Shown: positions 51,853 to 62,250, numbered from the stretch's first letter. The stretch is 64,000 nucleotides of DNA from Acidobacteriota bacterium (GCA_028875575.1 JAPPDF010000049.1:31602-95601), one strand, 5' to 3'. Notes: a model not told the origin generated them from the sequence alone. A program made the numbers and translations.

Positions 51853-54072
51853 TCAACGCCCGCTGTCATGGCTCTGCAACCGATAGATGAATCGCATCAG
51901 CAACAACTCTTCGTAACTCACGGACTTGTCAAGGGCGTCAAAAACCGGGCGCAGGAAGTCGGAGCCCAGCTTGTCGAAGACAGCCAGCACCTGTTCCTGC
52001 ACCTTTGATGACAACTGGGATTCGGCCCGAAACCGTTCCACCGTTAGCACATCTCCCGATTGTATGTACCTTTCCAAATGAGAGACGATCGTCTGGCGTT
52101 TCACCCCATAGGCTTGCATCAGTTGGGTTACCGATTCTCCGTTCCGGAAGCGTTCGCCCACTTCCCGGCTGCGAGAATTGGAACGTCCTGAAGCAGATTT
52201 GGAGCGCCGAGCAGATTTGGGATTTTCCTTGAACCCCTTTTCGCGGCAATAGGCGGCGATGATGGGCAGGAAGATATTGGCGTACCTTGCAACTTTGGCC
52301 TGACCAATTCCGTGCAAACTTTCCAACGATGCGGTGGAATGAGGGAAATAGGCTGCCATTTCCTGTAGAGTCCGGTCGGAAAAGATCACGTAGGGCGGAA
52401 CGTCTGCAGCGTCTGCCAGCTCTTTGCGCTTGGTGCGGAGTAGTTCGAAGAGTTGATGGTCGTACCCGGCGACTTCGTCGACTGGAACGGCGCGACCGGT
52501 GGACTTCTCTCCTGTTTCCACCGGTGTCCCCCACACCTTTTCTCCCTTGAGGACAGCCCACCCCGTCTTCGTCAATTTGACGCTACCATGCTCCATGTCT
52601 CGAGCAATCAGCTTCTGCTGCGTGAACTGCTGCGCCAGGAGTTTCCATTGCTCGGCGGAATACTCCTTGCCAATGCCATAAGTGGAGAGACGGTCATGTC
52701 GCTGCCTTGTCACCTTCCTTGCCCGCGAACCACGCAACACGTCGATGATGTGACTGATGCCGAAGACCTGGTGGGTCCGCACCATGCAGGAGAGAAATTT
52801 TTGGGCTGGAAGGGTCAGGTCAGCTTGCTCCTCTTCACTCTTGAGGCAATTGTCGCAGGCTCGGCAGTTTTCCGATCCGTACGCCTCTCCGAAATAGGCC
52901 AACAATTCACGACGACGGCATTCCCCCGAGGTCGCCCAATCCACCATGGCTCGCAAGCGCTTTTGCCGTCCCTTGCGTTCAGACTCCGCGCCCTGCTGAA
53001 TGAAGTATCGGATGGTGTCTACGTCGCCATAGCTGAACAGCAGCAGACAATCCGCCCCAAGCCCGTCTCGACCGGCACGCCCGATTTCCTGGTAGTAGCC
53101 TTCAACGTTGTTGGGCAGATCCACATGGAGCACAAAGCGCACGTCCGGCTTGTCGATACCCATGCCAAAGGCAATCGTTGCGACCATGACCTGCACATCG
53201 TCGTGGATGAAGGCCAGCTGGTTGTTTTTGCGGGATTCATCCTCAAGGCCGGCATGATAGGGCAATGCCGAGAACCCATGCTCCACCAGTGCCTCGTGCA
53301 GCGAGTCCACTTGTCTACGGGTGGCGCAGTAGATGATGCCCGACCGATCGGGATGGGCACCCAGGAAGTCCAGTGTCTGTCCCAGCAGGTTTGTCTTCGG
53401 CTCGACGGCAATGAAAAGGTTTGAGCGATCGAAGCTGGCAATGAATTCGTTTTCGTTGCGGAAACCCAGTGTCTGTCTGATGTCGGTTTGGACACGAGGC
53501 GTCGCCGTTGCCGTCAGGGCAACACATACGGCGTGTGGGAATCGCTCCCGTACGGAGGCGAGTTGGCGATATTCCGGGCGAAAATCGTGCCCCCATTGAG
53601 AAATACAGTGAGCTTCGTCAATGGCCAGGCATTCCAGCCGACAGTCGTCCAACAGCCGCAATGTTTCGGCCCGCAAAAGCGCTTCGGGCGCAAGGTAGAG
53701 CAGCTTCACCTCCCCCGTTCTGAGCCGATCGGCGGTCGATACATATTCGTCGTGGCTGAGGGTGCTGTTGAGAAATACGGCGCGTACTCCCAACTGCCGC
53801 AACTGGGTCACCTGGTCCTGCATGAGTGAAATGAGCGGCGAGACGACCACCGTCAGCCCGTCGAAGAACAGCGCCGGCAATTGGTAACACAGGGACTTGC
53901 CCCCACCGGTGGGCATGATGACCAGGGTGTCGCGGCGCTGCAGAATGTTTGCGATGATCTCTGTCTGTAACGGTCGAAAATCATCGTAGCCGAAGACGTT
54001 CTTGAGGGTGTGGAGGGGGCTGGGCGAGGGCGGGCGGATTCCTGATTGACGATTGGGGGATTCGGTGTTCAT
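51853..54072 (-). CDS. recQ: RecQ-type ATP-dependent DNA helicase
   Basis: A 739-residue superfamily 2 helicase. MPTGGGKS (53-60) is motif I and DEAH (152-155) motif II, followed by [18 protein letters not shown] and the [10 protein letters not shown] motif VI. Cysteines of the RecQ zinc site ([14 protein letters not shown]) come after, then winged-helix, HRDC (near 530-605) and a C-terminal segment (about 640-739) with a helix-turn-helix motif ([23 protein letters not shown]) of the HTH_40 type. I start at MNTESPN; a longer frame to 54189 is not family-like. It unwinds recombination intermediates. Confidence 0.95.
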   Translation of the reverse strand: MNTESPNRQSGIRPPSPSPLHTLKNVFGYDDFRPLQTEIIANILQRRDTLVIMPTGGGKSLCYQLPALFFDGLTVVVSPLISLMQDQVTQLRQLGVRAVFLNSTLSHDEYVSTADRLRTGEVKLLYLAPEALLRAETLRLLDDCRLECLAIDEAHCISQWGHDFRPEYRQLASVRERFPHAVCVALTATATPRVQTDIRQTLGFRNENEFIASFDRSNLFIAVEPKTNLLGQTLDFLGAHPDRSGIIYCATRRQVDSLHEALVEHGFSALPYHAGLEDESRKNNQLAFIHDDVQVMVATIAFGMGIDKPDVRFVLHVDLPNNVEGYYQEIGRAGRDGLGADCLLLFSYGDVDTIRYFIQQGAESERKGRQKRLRAMVDWATSGECRRRELLAYFGEAYGSENCRACDNCLKSEEEQADLTLPAQKFLSCMVRTHQVFGISHIIDVLRGSRARKVTRQRHDRLSTYGIGKEYSAEQWKLLAQQFTQQKLIARDMEHGSVKLTKTGWAVLKGEKVWGTPVETGEKSTGRAVPVDEVAGYDHQLFELLRTKRKELADAADVPPYVIFSDRTLQEMAAYFPHSTASLESLHGIGQAKVARYANIFLPIIAAYCREKGFKENPKSARRSKSASGRSNSRSREVGERFRNGESVTQLMQAYGVKRQTIVSHLERYIQSGDVLTVERFRAESQLSSKVQEQVLAVFDKLGSDFLRPVFDALDKSVSYEELLLMRFIYRLQSHDSGR

Positions 54073-54283
54073 TGGCTGGTTCTTGACTAGCCTCCTCGGC
54101 AGGGAGTCGTGGCCGGCTTCAGAACGATTCCGTCGGCGCCGAATCTTTGCAGTGCAGGAAGGAGATCTCCTATTTTCGCAGAACCGCAATCAGTCGATCG
54201 ATGGAACGGTTGCCGTAACCAATGGCGTAGTGGGGAGTGGGCGGATGATGAAACATACTTGGGGAAGGGTACTGACCCTACTG

Positions 54284-54670
54284 TCACGCAGGCTCAATGT
54301 CGGTTTGAGCAAAATCCTTGCCTTTGAACAAAAGGGGCTCCCCCGTGGCATCCGCGAGGGCATAAGCGAAGCAGTCACCGAAGTTCAACCCTGCCGGATG
54401 GTTGCCCTTGCCGAATCGCCGCCATGCCCGGCGGGCGGCTTCCACCTGTTGAGGCGTGACCGGCACTAGCTCGATTCCTGCCCGTTCCAGAAAGACATCG
54501 AGTTCATGACCCGCAGCCAAACCGCTCCGGCTTTCGACCACAATGGCGGCTTCCAGCAGATTGGCCGCCGATATTCGGCAAGGCGAGGTCTCGATAATCG
54601 ATCTTGCGTAGTATTCCGCATCCGCTTCAGCGAACAAGACCGCCAGCACCGCCGATGTGTCTACAATCAT
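54284..54670 (-). CDS. vapC: VapC toxin, PIN-domain ribonuclease
   Basis: A 128-residue PIN-domain protein. The acidic catalytic set is visible: Asp4 (IVDTSAVLAVLF), Glu40 (AANLLEAA), Asp99 (NFGDCFAYALA) and Asp118 or Asp124 at the end (GKDFAQTDI). Such toxins cleave tRNA or rRNA. The ATG overlaps the antitoxin stop (ATGA). Base composition is less GC-rich than the flanking metabolic genes, fitting mobility. Confidence 0.93.
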   Translation of the reverse strand: MIVDTSAVLAVLFAEADAEYYARSIIETSPCRISAANLLEAAIVVESRSGLAAGHELDVFLERAGIELVPVTPQQVEAARRAWRRFGKGNHPAGLNFGDCFAYALADATGEPLLFKGKDFAQTDIEPA

Positions 54671-54924
54671 TTGGGCAGGCCCCGCTCGTCGTACAGCAGG
54701 TCACCATGTTCCAGGGACGAGGCCCCCTCACCCACCAGCTTGGCGCAACGTTTTCCGATGGCAAGCAACTCCTGAGTTCGGGCATCCACGTCACGCCTGC
54801 GCTTCTCTCGATCCAACCGTTCCCGCAGCGCAACCTTAATGGCGCCGGTCTTAGTCTCACCGGTTAGCCGGGCGAGTTCCCCGGCGAGTTGGCAGGCCTC
54901 TTCATTCTTGATGTTGAGACTCAT
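54667..54924 (-). CDS. vapB: VapB-like antitoxin (PSK-type)
   Basis: An 85-residue protein: MSLNIKNEEACQLAGELARLTGETKTGAIKVAL at the start is the DNA-binding ribbon-helix-helix region of the PSK/Rv0623 family, and the C-terminal half binds VapC. ATG 54924 stands five bases after GGAGG, which decides it over GTG 54927. A strong inverted repeat sits just upstream. It neutralises VapC and represses the operon. Confidence 0.93.
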   Translation of the reverse strand: MSLNIKNEEACQLAGELARLTGETKTGAIKVALRERLDREKRRRDVDARTQELLAIGKRCAKLVGEGASSLEHGDLLYDERGLPK

Positions 54925-54936
54925 CACAGCCTCCAG

Positions 54937-54963
54937 GGTAGAATTCTCAGAAAGGATTCTACC
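54937..54963. promoter_or_regulatory. palindromic operator of vapBC
   Basis: GGTAGAAT (54937-54944) and ATTCTACC (54956-54963) are perfect inverted arms with an 11-base spacer. On the coding strand TAGAAT within the outer arm could be the -10. The site lies 12 bases before the vapB start. A ribbon-helix-helix antitoxin binding here would autoregulate the operon; binding is inferred. Confidence 0.55.
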
Positions 54964-55175
54964 TTAAGCTTCAACTCGATGCGACCAATAGGCCGCGTCA
55001 GCGGGGCAGGGTGGTCGTAGGTCCCGGGTCGAAAGAGCAGCCGAGCCGTCCTCGGGATACCGTACCGGCACCCACTGGCTGGTCGGGAAAGGACCGCCAA
55101 ACTGCAGAGTCATTGCAGGGAACAGAGAGGGAGTGCTGTACCTGCGGTCCGGGTCCGGATTGGCGCGAGACCGCC

Positions 55176-56681
55176 TCAGACCAGGATTTCCTTCATCACG
55201 CGGCCGCCCAGGTCGGTGAGGCGCTTGAAGCGTCCGGCGTGGTAGTAGGTAAGCTGCATGTCATCCAGCCCCAGACAGTGCAGGATGGTGGCATGCAGGT
55301 CGTGCAGATGGTAGACGTTTTCCGCGGCCTTGATGCCCAGTTCGTCGGTGGCTCCGACGACGGTGCCCCCCTTGATGCCGGCGCCGGCAAACCACATGAT
55401 CATGGCGTCCTTGTTGTGGTCGCGGCCCGGATGGGAGCGGAAGAAGTCCATGGAGTTGTCGGCGGTGCGGCCGAATTCACCGCCCCAGACCACCAGGGTC
55501 TCGTCCAGCAGCCCCCGCCGCTTGAGGTCCTTGAGGAGGCCCGCCACCGGCTGGTCGGTTTCCAGGCCCCGCTTGCGGTGCTCTGAGGCGATATTCTCGT
55601 GGGAGTCCCAGCCGTCGCAGTAGATCTGGACGAAGCGCGTTCCCCTTTCCACCAGCCGACGGGCCATCAGGCACTTGCGGGCCATGTGCTCCGACATGGC
55701 GTGGTTGAGCCCGTAGAGTTCCTTGATGTCCTCCGGCTCCTTGTCGATGTCCAGGGCCTCCGGAACGGCGAACTGCATGCGGAAGGCCAGCTCGTAGTTC
55801 CTCATGCGCCCCAGCAGGTCGCTGTTGGAGGGATGGGACTGCAACAGCTTCCGGTTGAGCCGGTTGAGCAGGCCGATGTTGGCCTCCTGGCGCTGCGGCG
55901 TCACCCCTTGCGGGGGTTCCAGATCCACAATCGGCACTCCCTCGGAACTCAACAGGGTTCCCTGGCACTCGGCCGGCAGGTAGCCGTTGGAGTAGTTGAC
56001 GGCTCCTCCCTCGATTCCCCGGCGCTTGTCCGGCAAGACCACGAAGGCCGGCAGGTTCTGGTTCTCGGTGCCCAGTCCGTAGACCGCCCAGGACCCCAGG
56101 GAAGGGCTCCCCGGAATGGGAAGTCCGGTGTTCATCAGGAAGCTGCCCACCGGGTGGCTGCTGGAATTAGTGTGGAGGGACCTGACCACGGCGATGTCAT
56201 CCACGCAGGTGGACAGGTGAGGAAAGATCTCGGAGACTTCGGTGCCGCACTTGCCGTGCCTGGCGAACTTGAAGGGGCTCCCCACGTAGAGGCGCTTTTC
56301 AAGGCTGCCGTAAATGCGGGTCACCGGCGTGCCGTGGTAGCGGGCCAGCGCCGGCTTGGGGTCGAAGGTGTCCATCTGGCTGGGCGCGCCGAACATGAAG
56401 AGAAAGATGCAGGACTTGGCCTTGCCCGGCAGGTGGGGAGGCTTGGGGGCCAGCGGGTTGCCGGCGGTCCTGGAAGCGGCCAGCAGGCCGTCCTTGTAAA
56501 GCATCGAGGACAGCGCCACTGATCCCAGACCCTTGCCGAGACGATAGACGAACTCCCGCCGTCCCAGTCCAGGGTCGCTTGCGGGGGGCACGGGCTCCAC
56601 GTCGCTGCAGAGCTGAACTCCGTTCCTTCGAAGGAGCCATTGGCCCTTGCCGATTCCAGAGGATTGCCTGTCGTATTTCAT
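55176..56681 (-). CDS. DUF1501 secreted protein
   Basis: A 501-residue DUF1501 protein. A Tat-like signal lies inside the N-terminus (GRREFVYRLGKGLGSVALS). Family landmarks: FLFMFGAPSQMDTFDPKP, SSHPVGSFLMNTGLPIPGSPSLGSWA, QIYCDGWDSHENI, VWGGEFGRTADNS and GRDHN. It follows the DUF1549/DUF1553 gene by 16 bp, the usual pairing. Sequence is distant from the 7.8-kb paralogue. The pair is thought to form an exported oxidative or hydrolytic unit, but the reaction is unproven. Confidence 0.92.
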   Translation of the reverse strand: MKYDRQSSGIGKGQWLLRRNGVQLCSDVEPVPPASDPGLGRREFVYRLGKGLGSVALSSMLYKDGLLAASRTAGNPLAPKPPHLPGKAKSCIFLFMFGAPSQMDTFDPKPALARYHGTPVTRIYGSLEKRLYVGSPFKFARHGKCGTEVSEIFPHLSTCVDDIAVVRSLHTNSSSHPVGSFLMNTGLPIPGSPSLGSWAVYGLGTENQNLPAFVVLPDKRRGIEGGAVNYSNGYLPAECQGTLLSSEGVPIVDLEPPQGVTPQRQEANIGLLNRLNRKLLQSHPSNSDLLGRMRNYELAFRMQFAVPEALDIDKEPEDIKELYGLNHAMSEHMARKCLMARRLVERGTRFVQIYCDGWDSHENIASEHRKRGLETDQPVAGLLKDLKRRGLLDETLVVWGGEFGRTADNSMDFFRSHPGRDHNKDAMIMWFAGAGIKGGTVVGATDELGIKAAENVYHLHDLHATILHCLGLDDMQLTYYHAGRFKRLTDLGGRVMKEILV

Positions 56682-56697
56682 GGTTTGCGAACGCCTT

Positions 56698-59319
56698 TTA
56701 CTCCAGATAGATGAATTCGTTCATGTTCAGCAGCACCAGGCAGAGCTCCTGCAAGGTCCCCTGCCGTCCCTTCAATCCCGAGGCGGCCCCGGAGGAATCG
56801 CTTAGCGCCGCCGGGGTCAGGGAGAGCTGGCGCGGCGACGGCTGCAGGAAAGCCAGGCAATCCACCGCTTCCGCGTGGTCCGGATTCCGCTGCAAGGCCA
56901 GCTGGAAGGCTCGCTTGACCTGCAAGGCCACATCGGCTCCAACCTCCCTTCGAATGCGGGCCGCCATGGCCCCGGCCTGCTGGTGGGCGAAGGCTCCGTT
57001 GAACAGCGAGAAAACCTGGCTGGTAACAGTGGTGACGTTTCGGACGGCGCACCTCTCGGAGGTGTTGGGTCCGTCGAAAACGGTCATCATCGGGAGTTGG
57101 AAGGACCGCATCTGCAACATGTAGATGCTGCGCCGGTTCTGGTCTTCCTGGGGAGAGGGCTCCCACCAGGTCCGGGAGCGCTTCTGCCACTCATCCTCGG
57201 CCTCCGGAAGGTAGGGCGGGCCGCCCATCACCGGGTTCAGGTTGCCGCTTACGGCCAGAAGGCTGTCCCGGATGACCTCGGCCTCGGCCCGAATGGGACT
57301 GCGCTTCCACAGCAACTGATTGGCTGGGTCAAGCTCCTCGAAAGCCGCGTTCTCCGCGTTTTCCACCGACTGGCGATAGACGCTTGACTGCAGGATCAGC
57401 CGATGCATCTCCTTGACGCTCCAGCCCCCTTCCACGAACTGCCAGGCGAGCCAGTCGAGGAGATCCTGATGGAGAGTGCCGCTGCCGTTCCTGCCGAAAT
57501 CGCTGGCCGTCCTCACCAGGCCCTGGCCGAAATGGTGCTGCCAGATGCGATTGACCATGACCCGGGCCGTCAAGGGGTTGTCCCGGCTGGCGATCCACTC
57601 CGCCAGCAGCTTGCGGCGGCTCAGCCCCAGCCCGTCCAGGTTGGCCGGTTCGGAATGGCCGGTGATCGCGCTCAGGAATCCCGGCTTGACTTCCTCGCCT
57701 CTCAGCTTGAGATTGCCTCCCTTCAGGATGTAGGTGGCCACCGTCCTTCTCAAGGGAGCGTCAGAGGTCAGGTAGGCCATCGCCTTGTAATAGTCGGGGC
57801 TGCTGGGATTGGCGAAGCGGGCGGTCTGGCGTGTAATCAGAGCCAGCCGATCCTTTTCCTCCCGGGTGTAGAAGTCTCCCTTGGCCCAGGGCATCCGCTT
57901 GAGATCGGGAACCACCCAATCCTTGAGATCCTGGGGACTCATCAAAGTGTAGTGCGGCGCTTCCCGCTTCTTGAGTCCGGCCCTGAATTCCTCTGCAGCC
58001 TTCTTGCGCTCGGAAAGCACCCGGTCCCAGGCCTCGGACTTTCGCTTCCACCAGTCGGGCTGCTGGAGAGGGGCTTCGTACTGGGTGAATTTCAAGTCCT
58101 TGGCGCTGAAAGTCAGTGGAGCGAAGAAAGCTTCCAGACGGTAGTAATCGCGGGTGGGTATGGGGTCGTACTTGTGGTCGTGGCAGCGGGCGCATCCCAG
58201 TGTGACCCCCAGAAAGGTTTCTCCGGTGGTATCCACCACGTCGATCAGGACATCGCGCCGACCCTCGGCGGCACTGCGTTCCACCCGCACTCCCAGCGTC
58301 AGGAAGGAGGCCCCGATTTTCCCCTCGTCTCCATAGGCACGGAAGGCATCGCCCGCGATTTGCTCCTTGATGAAGCGGTCGTAGGGGCGATCCTGGTTGA
58401 AGGCCCGGATGACGTAGTCCCGGTAGCGCCACATGTGGGCGCGCGGATACTCCAGCCCGCCGCCGCGGGTGTCGGCATAGCGCACCAGGTCCAGCCAGTG
58501 CCGTCCCCAGCGCTCGCCGTAGCGGGAGTCGGCCAGCAGTCGCTCGATAGCCCGGGCGTAGGCCTCTGGAGACGCATCCTCGAGGAAGCGGTCCATGTCC
58601 TCGGGAGTCGGAGGCAACCCGATCAATCCGAAATAGAGCCGCCGCAGCAACGCCCGGCGCGAAGCCAGGGGCGCCGGACGCAGTCCCTTCGTCTCCAATC
58701 GGGCCAGGATGAAGGCGTCGATGGGGTTGGCCACCCAACCCTGCCGTTTGACTTGGGGAACCACCGGCTCCTTCAGCTCGGTCCAGGGCCAGCCGGGTTT
58801 GTCCTCCTGCTTTCCCGCGGCTTCTTCAGTGACCGCCATCCCGTCGATCCAGCGGGCAATGAGATCGACTTCCTCCTCGGACAGGGCATTGCCGCCCAAC
58901 GGCATGGCAGGCTCCCTCTCGCCCCGCAGGCGAAGCATCAGCGGACTGGCCTTGCTGTTGCCGGCAATGACGGCCGGTCCGTCCAGAGCACCGCCCTTCA
59001 GCAGCGAATCCACGGTTTCGACGACCAGGCCGCTACGGTGGGACTGGGAACTGTGGCAACTGCCGCAGTTGCTCTCCAGAATGGGCCGGATCTCCTGCTC
59101 GAAGCCGGAAGCGCCATCGGCCGGGTTGGGAGCGCTCAGCCCGGTTCCGTTCAGAGCCAGGCTGACCAGGCCCAAGCCGATCCAGGTCAGGACAGGCCTT
59201 GACCGGCGGCAGGGTGCGCCAAACCAATGCAGACAGGTCCAGGCTCGAAGTGTTGGTACGATGGAAACCACCCCGATACCCCCTCTTGGGATGACTTTGG
59301 GAACATGGCAATGTGTCAT
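56698..59319 (-). CDS. cytochrome-like DUF1549/DUF1553 protein
   Basis: An 873-residue exported protein. After an Arg-rich signal (RRSRPVLTWIGLGLVSLALNG) comes a planctomycete-type cytochrome c region with one CxxCH heme motif, Cys85-Gly-Ser-Cys88-His89. DUF1549 follows (about 190-400: IDAFILARLETKGLRPA, RYGERWGRHWLDLVRYADT) and DUF1553 (about 560-830: LTARVMVNRIWQHHFGQGLVRT). Its start is uncertain: ATG 59319 gives a 40-residue leader before the signal. It is the upstream gene of the pair with DUF1501. Confidence 0.9.
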   Translation of the reverse strand: MTHCHVPKVIPRGGIGVVSIVPTLRAWTCLHWFGAPCRRSRPVLTWIGLGLVSLALNGTGLSAPNPADGASGFEQEIRPILESNCGSCHSSQSHRSGLVVETVDSLLKGGALDGPAVIAGNSKASPLMLRLRGEREPAMPLGGNALSEEEVDLIARWIDGMAVTEEAAGKQEDKPGWPWTELKEPVVPQVKRQGWVANPIDAFILARLETKGLRPAPLASRRALLRRLYFGLIGLPPTPEDMDRFLEDASPEAYARAIERLLADSRYGERWGRHWLDLVRYADTRGGGLEYPRAHMWRYRDYVIRAFNQDRPYDRFIKEQIAGDAFRAYGDEGKIGASFLTLGVRVERSAAEGRRDVLIDVVDTTGETFLGVTLGCARCHDHKYDPIPTRDYYRLEAFFAPLTFSAKDLKFTQYEAPLQQPDWWKRKSEAWDRVLSERKKAAEEFRAGLKKREAPHYTLMSPQDLKDWVVPDLKRMPWAKGDFYTREEKDRLALITRQTARFANPSSPDYYKAMAYLTSDAPLRRTVATYILKGGNLKLRGEEVKPGFLSAITGHSEPANLDGLGLSRRKLLAEWIASRDNPLTARVMVNRIWQHHFGQGLVRTASDFGRNGSGTLHQDLLDWLAWQFVEGGWSVKEMHRLILQSSVYRQSVENAENAAFEELDPANQLLWKRSPIRAEAEVIRDSLLAVSGNLNPVMGGPPYLPEAEDEWQKRSRTWWEPSPQEDQNRRSIYMLQMRSFQLPMMTVFDGPNTSERCAVRNVTTVTSQVFSLFNGAFAHQQAGAMAARIRREVGADVALQVKRAFQLALQRNPDHAEAVDCLAFLQPSPRQLSLTPAALSDSSGAASGLKGRQGTLQELCLVLLNMNEFIYLE

Positions 59320-59586
59320 ATCGCCCTGCGGTTGTCAAGCGAAACAGGGGAAAGACAGGGGCGAACCGGTAGTCGTGCCGCGGCAGTGGAGGGCATGGGC
59401 GGCTGACAGGCCACAATGGCTTGACCTGTCTTCTCAAACGCGCCAAACTACCCTTTCTCAGTGAGCAGACGCCAGGAAAGAAACAGTTCCAGGCGGCATC
59501 CGCCCCCGACTGCATGCGGGGTGCAAGCCGCCGGAGTTCATCTCCCTTGCCTGGAGCACCCCACCACACCCACTGGAGGAAACGGC

Positions 59587-60849
59587 ATGAACCCGAAACG
59601 GGCACAGTTGCTGTCTGACGGATACGTGATCCTGCGCCAGGTCGTTCCCCCCGAACAACTGGATCGTTTGCGAAGCGATATCGAGACGGTGGTGGCCCGC
59701 CAGCGGGCCGGCGACCCCGAATGGGACCGGACGCCCCAACCTCGGGCTTCCATCGTCGACCAGGTGGAGGCGTCCACCATTGGCGCCTTCGAGTTCCTGT
59801 TGCACCCCAACACCCATGGAGTCAGCGCCGAAGTGCTCGACTGCCCCACGGAAGCGGTGGCCTCCAACCAGGCCCTGGTCATCTGCAATCCCGAGTATTC
59901 GCCGGAAGCCCCCCCGAGACCGGGACAGCATTGGGGGACCGATCCCCGCAACTGGCACCGTGACGTGCGGCCCGATCGGGATGGACCGCTGAGTGCGCAC
60001 ATCGAGGATCAACTGGCCAACGGTCCGGCCTACGTGCAGTGGAACATCGCCCTTTACGAGGACCACATCCTCTACGTGGTCCCGGGCAGCCACCGCCGGC
60101 TGAGCACCGAGATCGAGTCTTCCCACCTTCAGGGGGAGCGGGGCACCACCAGTCCGGTTCCGGAGAGCATCCCCGTGGAACTGGGTCCGGGCGACGGAGT
60201 CGTCTACAACAACCTGATGCTGCACTGGGGCAGCAAGTACGGCCCCGAAAAGAAGCGCCGCACCGTCCACCTGGGCTATCGCTCCTTCGGCCACATCTTC
60301 CCTCGCCAGCAATGCAACCTGCCGATGGGATTCTGGAACCGGTTCGCGGAGGGGACCCCGCAGCGTCGGGTGGCTGAGCACTGGTTTGGGCTCTTTCAAT
60401 CCGAGTTTGCCACCATCGAGGAGACGCTCCGCGCGGCCCTGTCGGGGAACGGAGAGGCGTTCGAGGCGGGACTGAGCCGCCTGCACCCACCCGAGAAAGG
60501 ACGGCGGACCTGCCTGATCCTGTTGGCCAAACAGGTGCTGGCCCTCCACCAGCAGAGAGGATTGCCGGGCGGTAACGGGACCGGCCAGTCGGTCTACGAT
60601 TGGCAGCTTCAGGAACTGGCTTCACGTTTCAGCGACCGGGAACTGGAGCGGTTGTGGCGGCGTTTCCAGCCCATCGACGAGGCCTTGCGGAGCGGCGCCA
60701 CCAGGCATGTCTCCGGTTTCCTGGGTCCGACGACCGACTACGAGTTCGAGAAGGTGCCGGCGGGGATGACGGCCGAGGGGATATGCGCCGAGGTTCTGGG
60801 TCAGCCGCAACGGCTCTTTCATTCCGGCTCAACGCCACTTCCCGCCTGA
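59587..60849 (+). CDS. phytanoyl-CoA dioxygenase family protein
   Basis: A 420-residue Fe(II)/2-oxoglutarate oxygenase. Iron ligands are His124 and Asp126 (NWHRDVRPD) and His213 (MLHWGSKYG); Arg224 or 225 may bind 2-oxoglutarate. GDGVVYNNL is the family strand before the distal His. A GGAGGAAACGG site precedes the ATG; the frame is open further up to 59461 without family sequence. It precedes a sialidase-like gene by 75 bp. Substrate unknown. Confidence 0.88.
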   Translation: MNPKRAQLLSDGYVILRQVVPPEQLDRLRSDIETVVARQRAGDPEWDRTPQPRASIVDQVEASTIGAFEFLLHPNTHGVSAEVLDCPTEAVASNQALVICNPEYSPEAPPRPGQHWGTDPRNWHRDVRPDRDGPLSAHIEDQLANGPAYVQWNIALYEDHILYVVPGSHRRLSTEIESSHLQGERGTTSPVPESIPVELGPGDGVVYNNLMLHWGSKYGPEKKRRTVHLGYRSFGHIFPRQQCNLPMGFWNRFAEGTPQRRVAEHWFGLFQSEFATIEETLRAALSGNGEAFEAGLSRLHPPEKGRRTCLILLAKQVLALHQQRGLPGGNGTGQSVYDWQLQELASRFSDRELERLWRRFQPIDEALRSGATRHVSGFLGPTTDYEFEKVPAGMTAEGICAEVLGQPQRLFHSGSTPLPA

Positions 60850-60924
60850 AACCGGCTTCCATCGAGGGAAGCCGGGAAACTGAAGGCAGTCACAATCAGG
60901 CGCAACACCGAAGGAGGTTGTTCC

Positions 60925-62250
60925 ATGACGACTCGACGGGCGTTCCTCATGCAACTCGGCGCCGTCTCGGCGGTTTCGCCGCTAATGGCGAGTACGCTGC
61001 CGGCCCGGCCTTCTCCTCGGGAAGAGGACGAAATGGCCCGGACGCTCAAGGAGTTCGAGCCTCGGGGCTGGAAGCGGCACATGCTCATTCAGGGAGACGG
61101 CAAGGGAGGCTGGGTGGTTCGGAAGGCCGAGATCAATTTCCATCACTACACCCCGCCGGGCCGCCGCCCCCATCCCCTCCAGGGACAGGGAATCTGGGCC
61201 TTCGGAGTGGTTGAGATGGACAACGGCGAGTTTGCCCTGCTGGCCAGTTGGGACACCGACAACGACCAGACCCACGGAACCGACGTCACCTGTGAGGACT
61301 TCAAGGGACCCATTGCCTGCGAGAAGCTGATGATCGCCTTCAGCCGGGACAAGGGGCAAACCTGGACCAACTTCCGGCGGATCGAGGGAGGCGAAGGGCG
61401 TCCGGTGCAGTTGACCTACCTGGGCAAGGGGAACCTGACGTTCCAGACAGACCGGGTGAAACCCATCCTGCAGTACTTCAGCAGCGACTATGGGCGGACC
61501 TGGGAAACCAACGAGTTGCCGCCAAGCTCGGACGGGAAGCTCTTCTCACCCTGCGACAGCAACAACCTGGTCGACCGCGATGGGGAGGGCAACGCCGTCC
61601 GGCTCGCCCAGATCGGCTACCAGTGGCCGGCGGAGCCTTCCATCGGCATGGTGCGCTGGTCCGAGGACGGTGGGCGGACCTGGGGCAAGGAGGTCGCGCC
61701 GCCCCAGTGGCAGTGGCCGGTGGAATATCGCGGAAAGACCTACACCCTGGCCACCAACGAGGGCTCGTTGGTGCGGGCCGCCAACGGCTGGCTGGTGGCG
61801 GCTCTCAGGACCGATCTTCATCCCCGGATTCGCCCCCTCAAAAACGGGGGTCTGGCGGGTACGGTCGTGTCCATCTCCAAGGATGAGGGACTGACCTGGT
61901 CGCCGATCAAGGTGCTCTTCGAGTCCGGCCGCCACCACCCTCACCTGCTGCGATTGCCCAACGGCGACATCGTCATGACGGTCATCCTGAGACAGGACGT
62001 GGAGAACGGCAAGCTGGTCAGCTACCGCCGTGGCTGCGAGGCGGTGATCAGCCGCGACAACGGCCAGAGCTGGGACGTTGCCCACCGCTACATCCTGGAC
62101 GACTTCGAGTACTCCAACGGCCTCCCCCTGAGCACGGCCACCGGCCATCTCTACTCCACCCTGCTCGAAGACGGCCACATCCTCACCTGCTACGGGCACT
62201 ACCCCTCCAAGGGCGCCTGCCTGGTCCGCTGGAAGCCGACCGAGGCCTGA
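60925..62250 (+). CDS. sialidase-like BNR-repeat protein, Tat-exported
   Basis: A 441-residue six-bladed propeller. A Tat-like signal (TTRRAFLMQLGAVSAVSP) is present. Five Asp boxes are plain: SRDKGQTWTN, SSDYGRTWET, SEDGGRTWGK, SKDEGLTWSP and SRDNGQSWDV. The FRIP motif of true GH33 sialidases is not evident, so it may be a related hydrolase or a lectin-like propeller. It sits between the dioxygenase and sugar dehydrogenase genes on the same strand. Confidence 0.85.
   Translation: MTTRRAFLMQLGAVSAVSPLMASTLPARPSPREEDEMARTLKEFEPRGWKRHMLIQGDGKGGWVVRKAEINFHHYTPPGRRPHPLQGQGIWAFGVVEMDNGEFALLASWDTDNDQTHGTDVTCEDFKGPIACEKLMIAFSRDKGQTWTNFRRIEGGEGRPVQLTYLGKGNLTFQTDRVKPILQYFSSDYGRTWETNELPPSSDGKLFSPCDSNNLVDRDGEGNAVRLAQIGYQWPAEPSIGMVRWSEDGGRTWGKEVAPPQWQWPVEYRGKTYTLATNEGSLVRAANGWLVAALRTDLHPRIRPLKNGGLAGTVVSISKDEGLTWSPIKVLFESGRHHPHLLRLPNGDIVMTVILRQDVENGKLVSYRRGCEAVISRDNGQSWDVAHRYILDDFEYSNGLPLSTATGHLYSTLLEDGHILTCYGHYPSKGACLVRWKPTEA

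Noticed and set aside
57403..59202. Long plus-strand frame opposite the DUF1549/DUF1553 gene
   Set aside because: Antisense shadow without recognisable domains.
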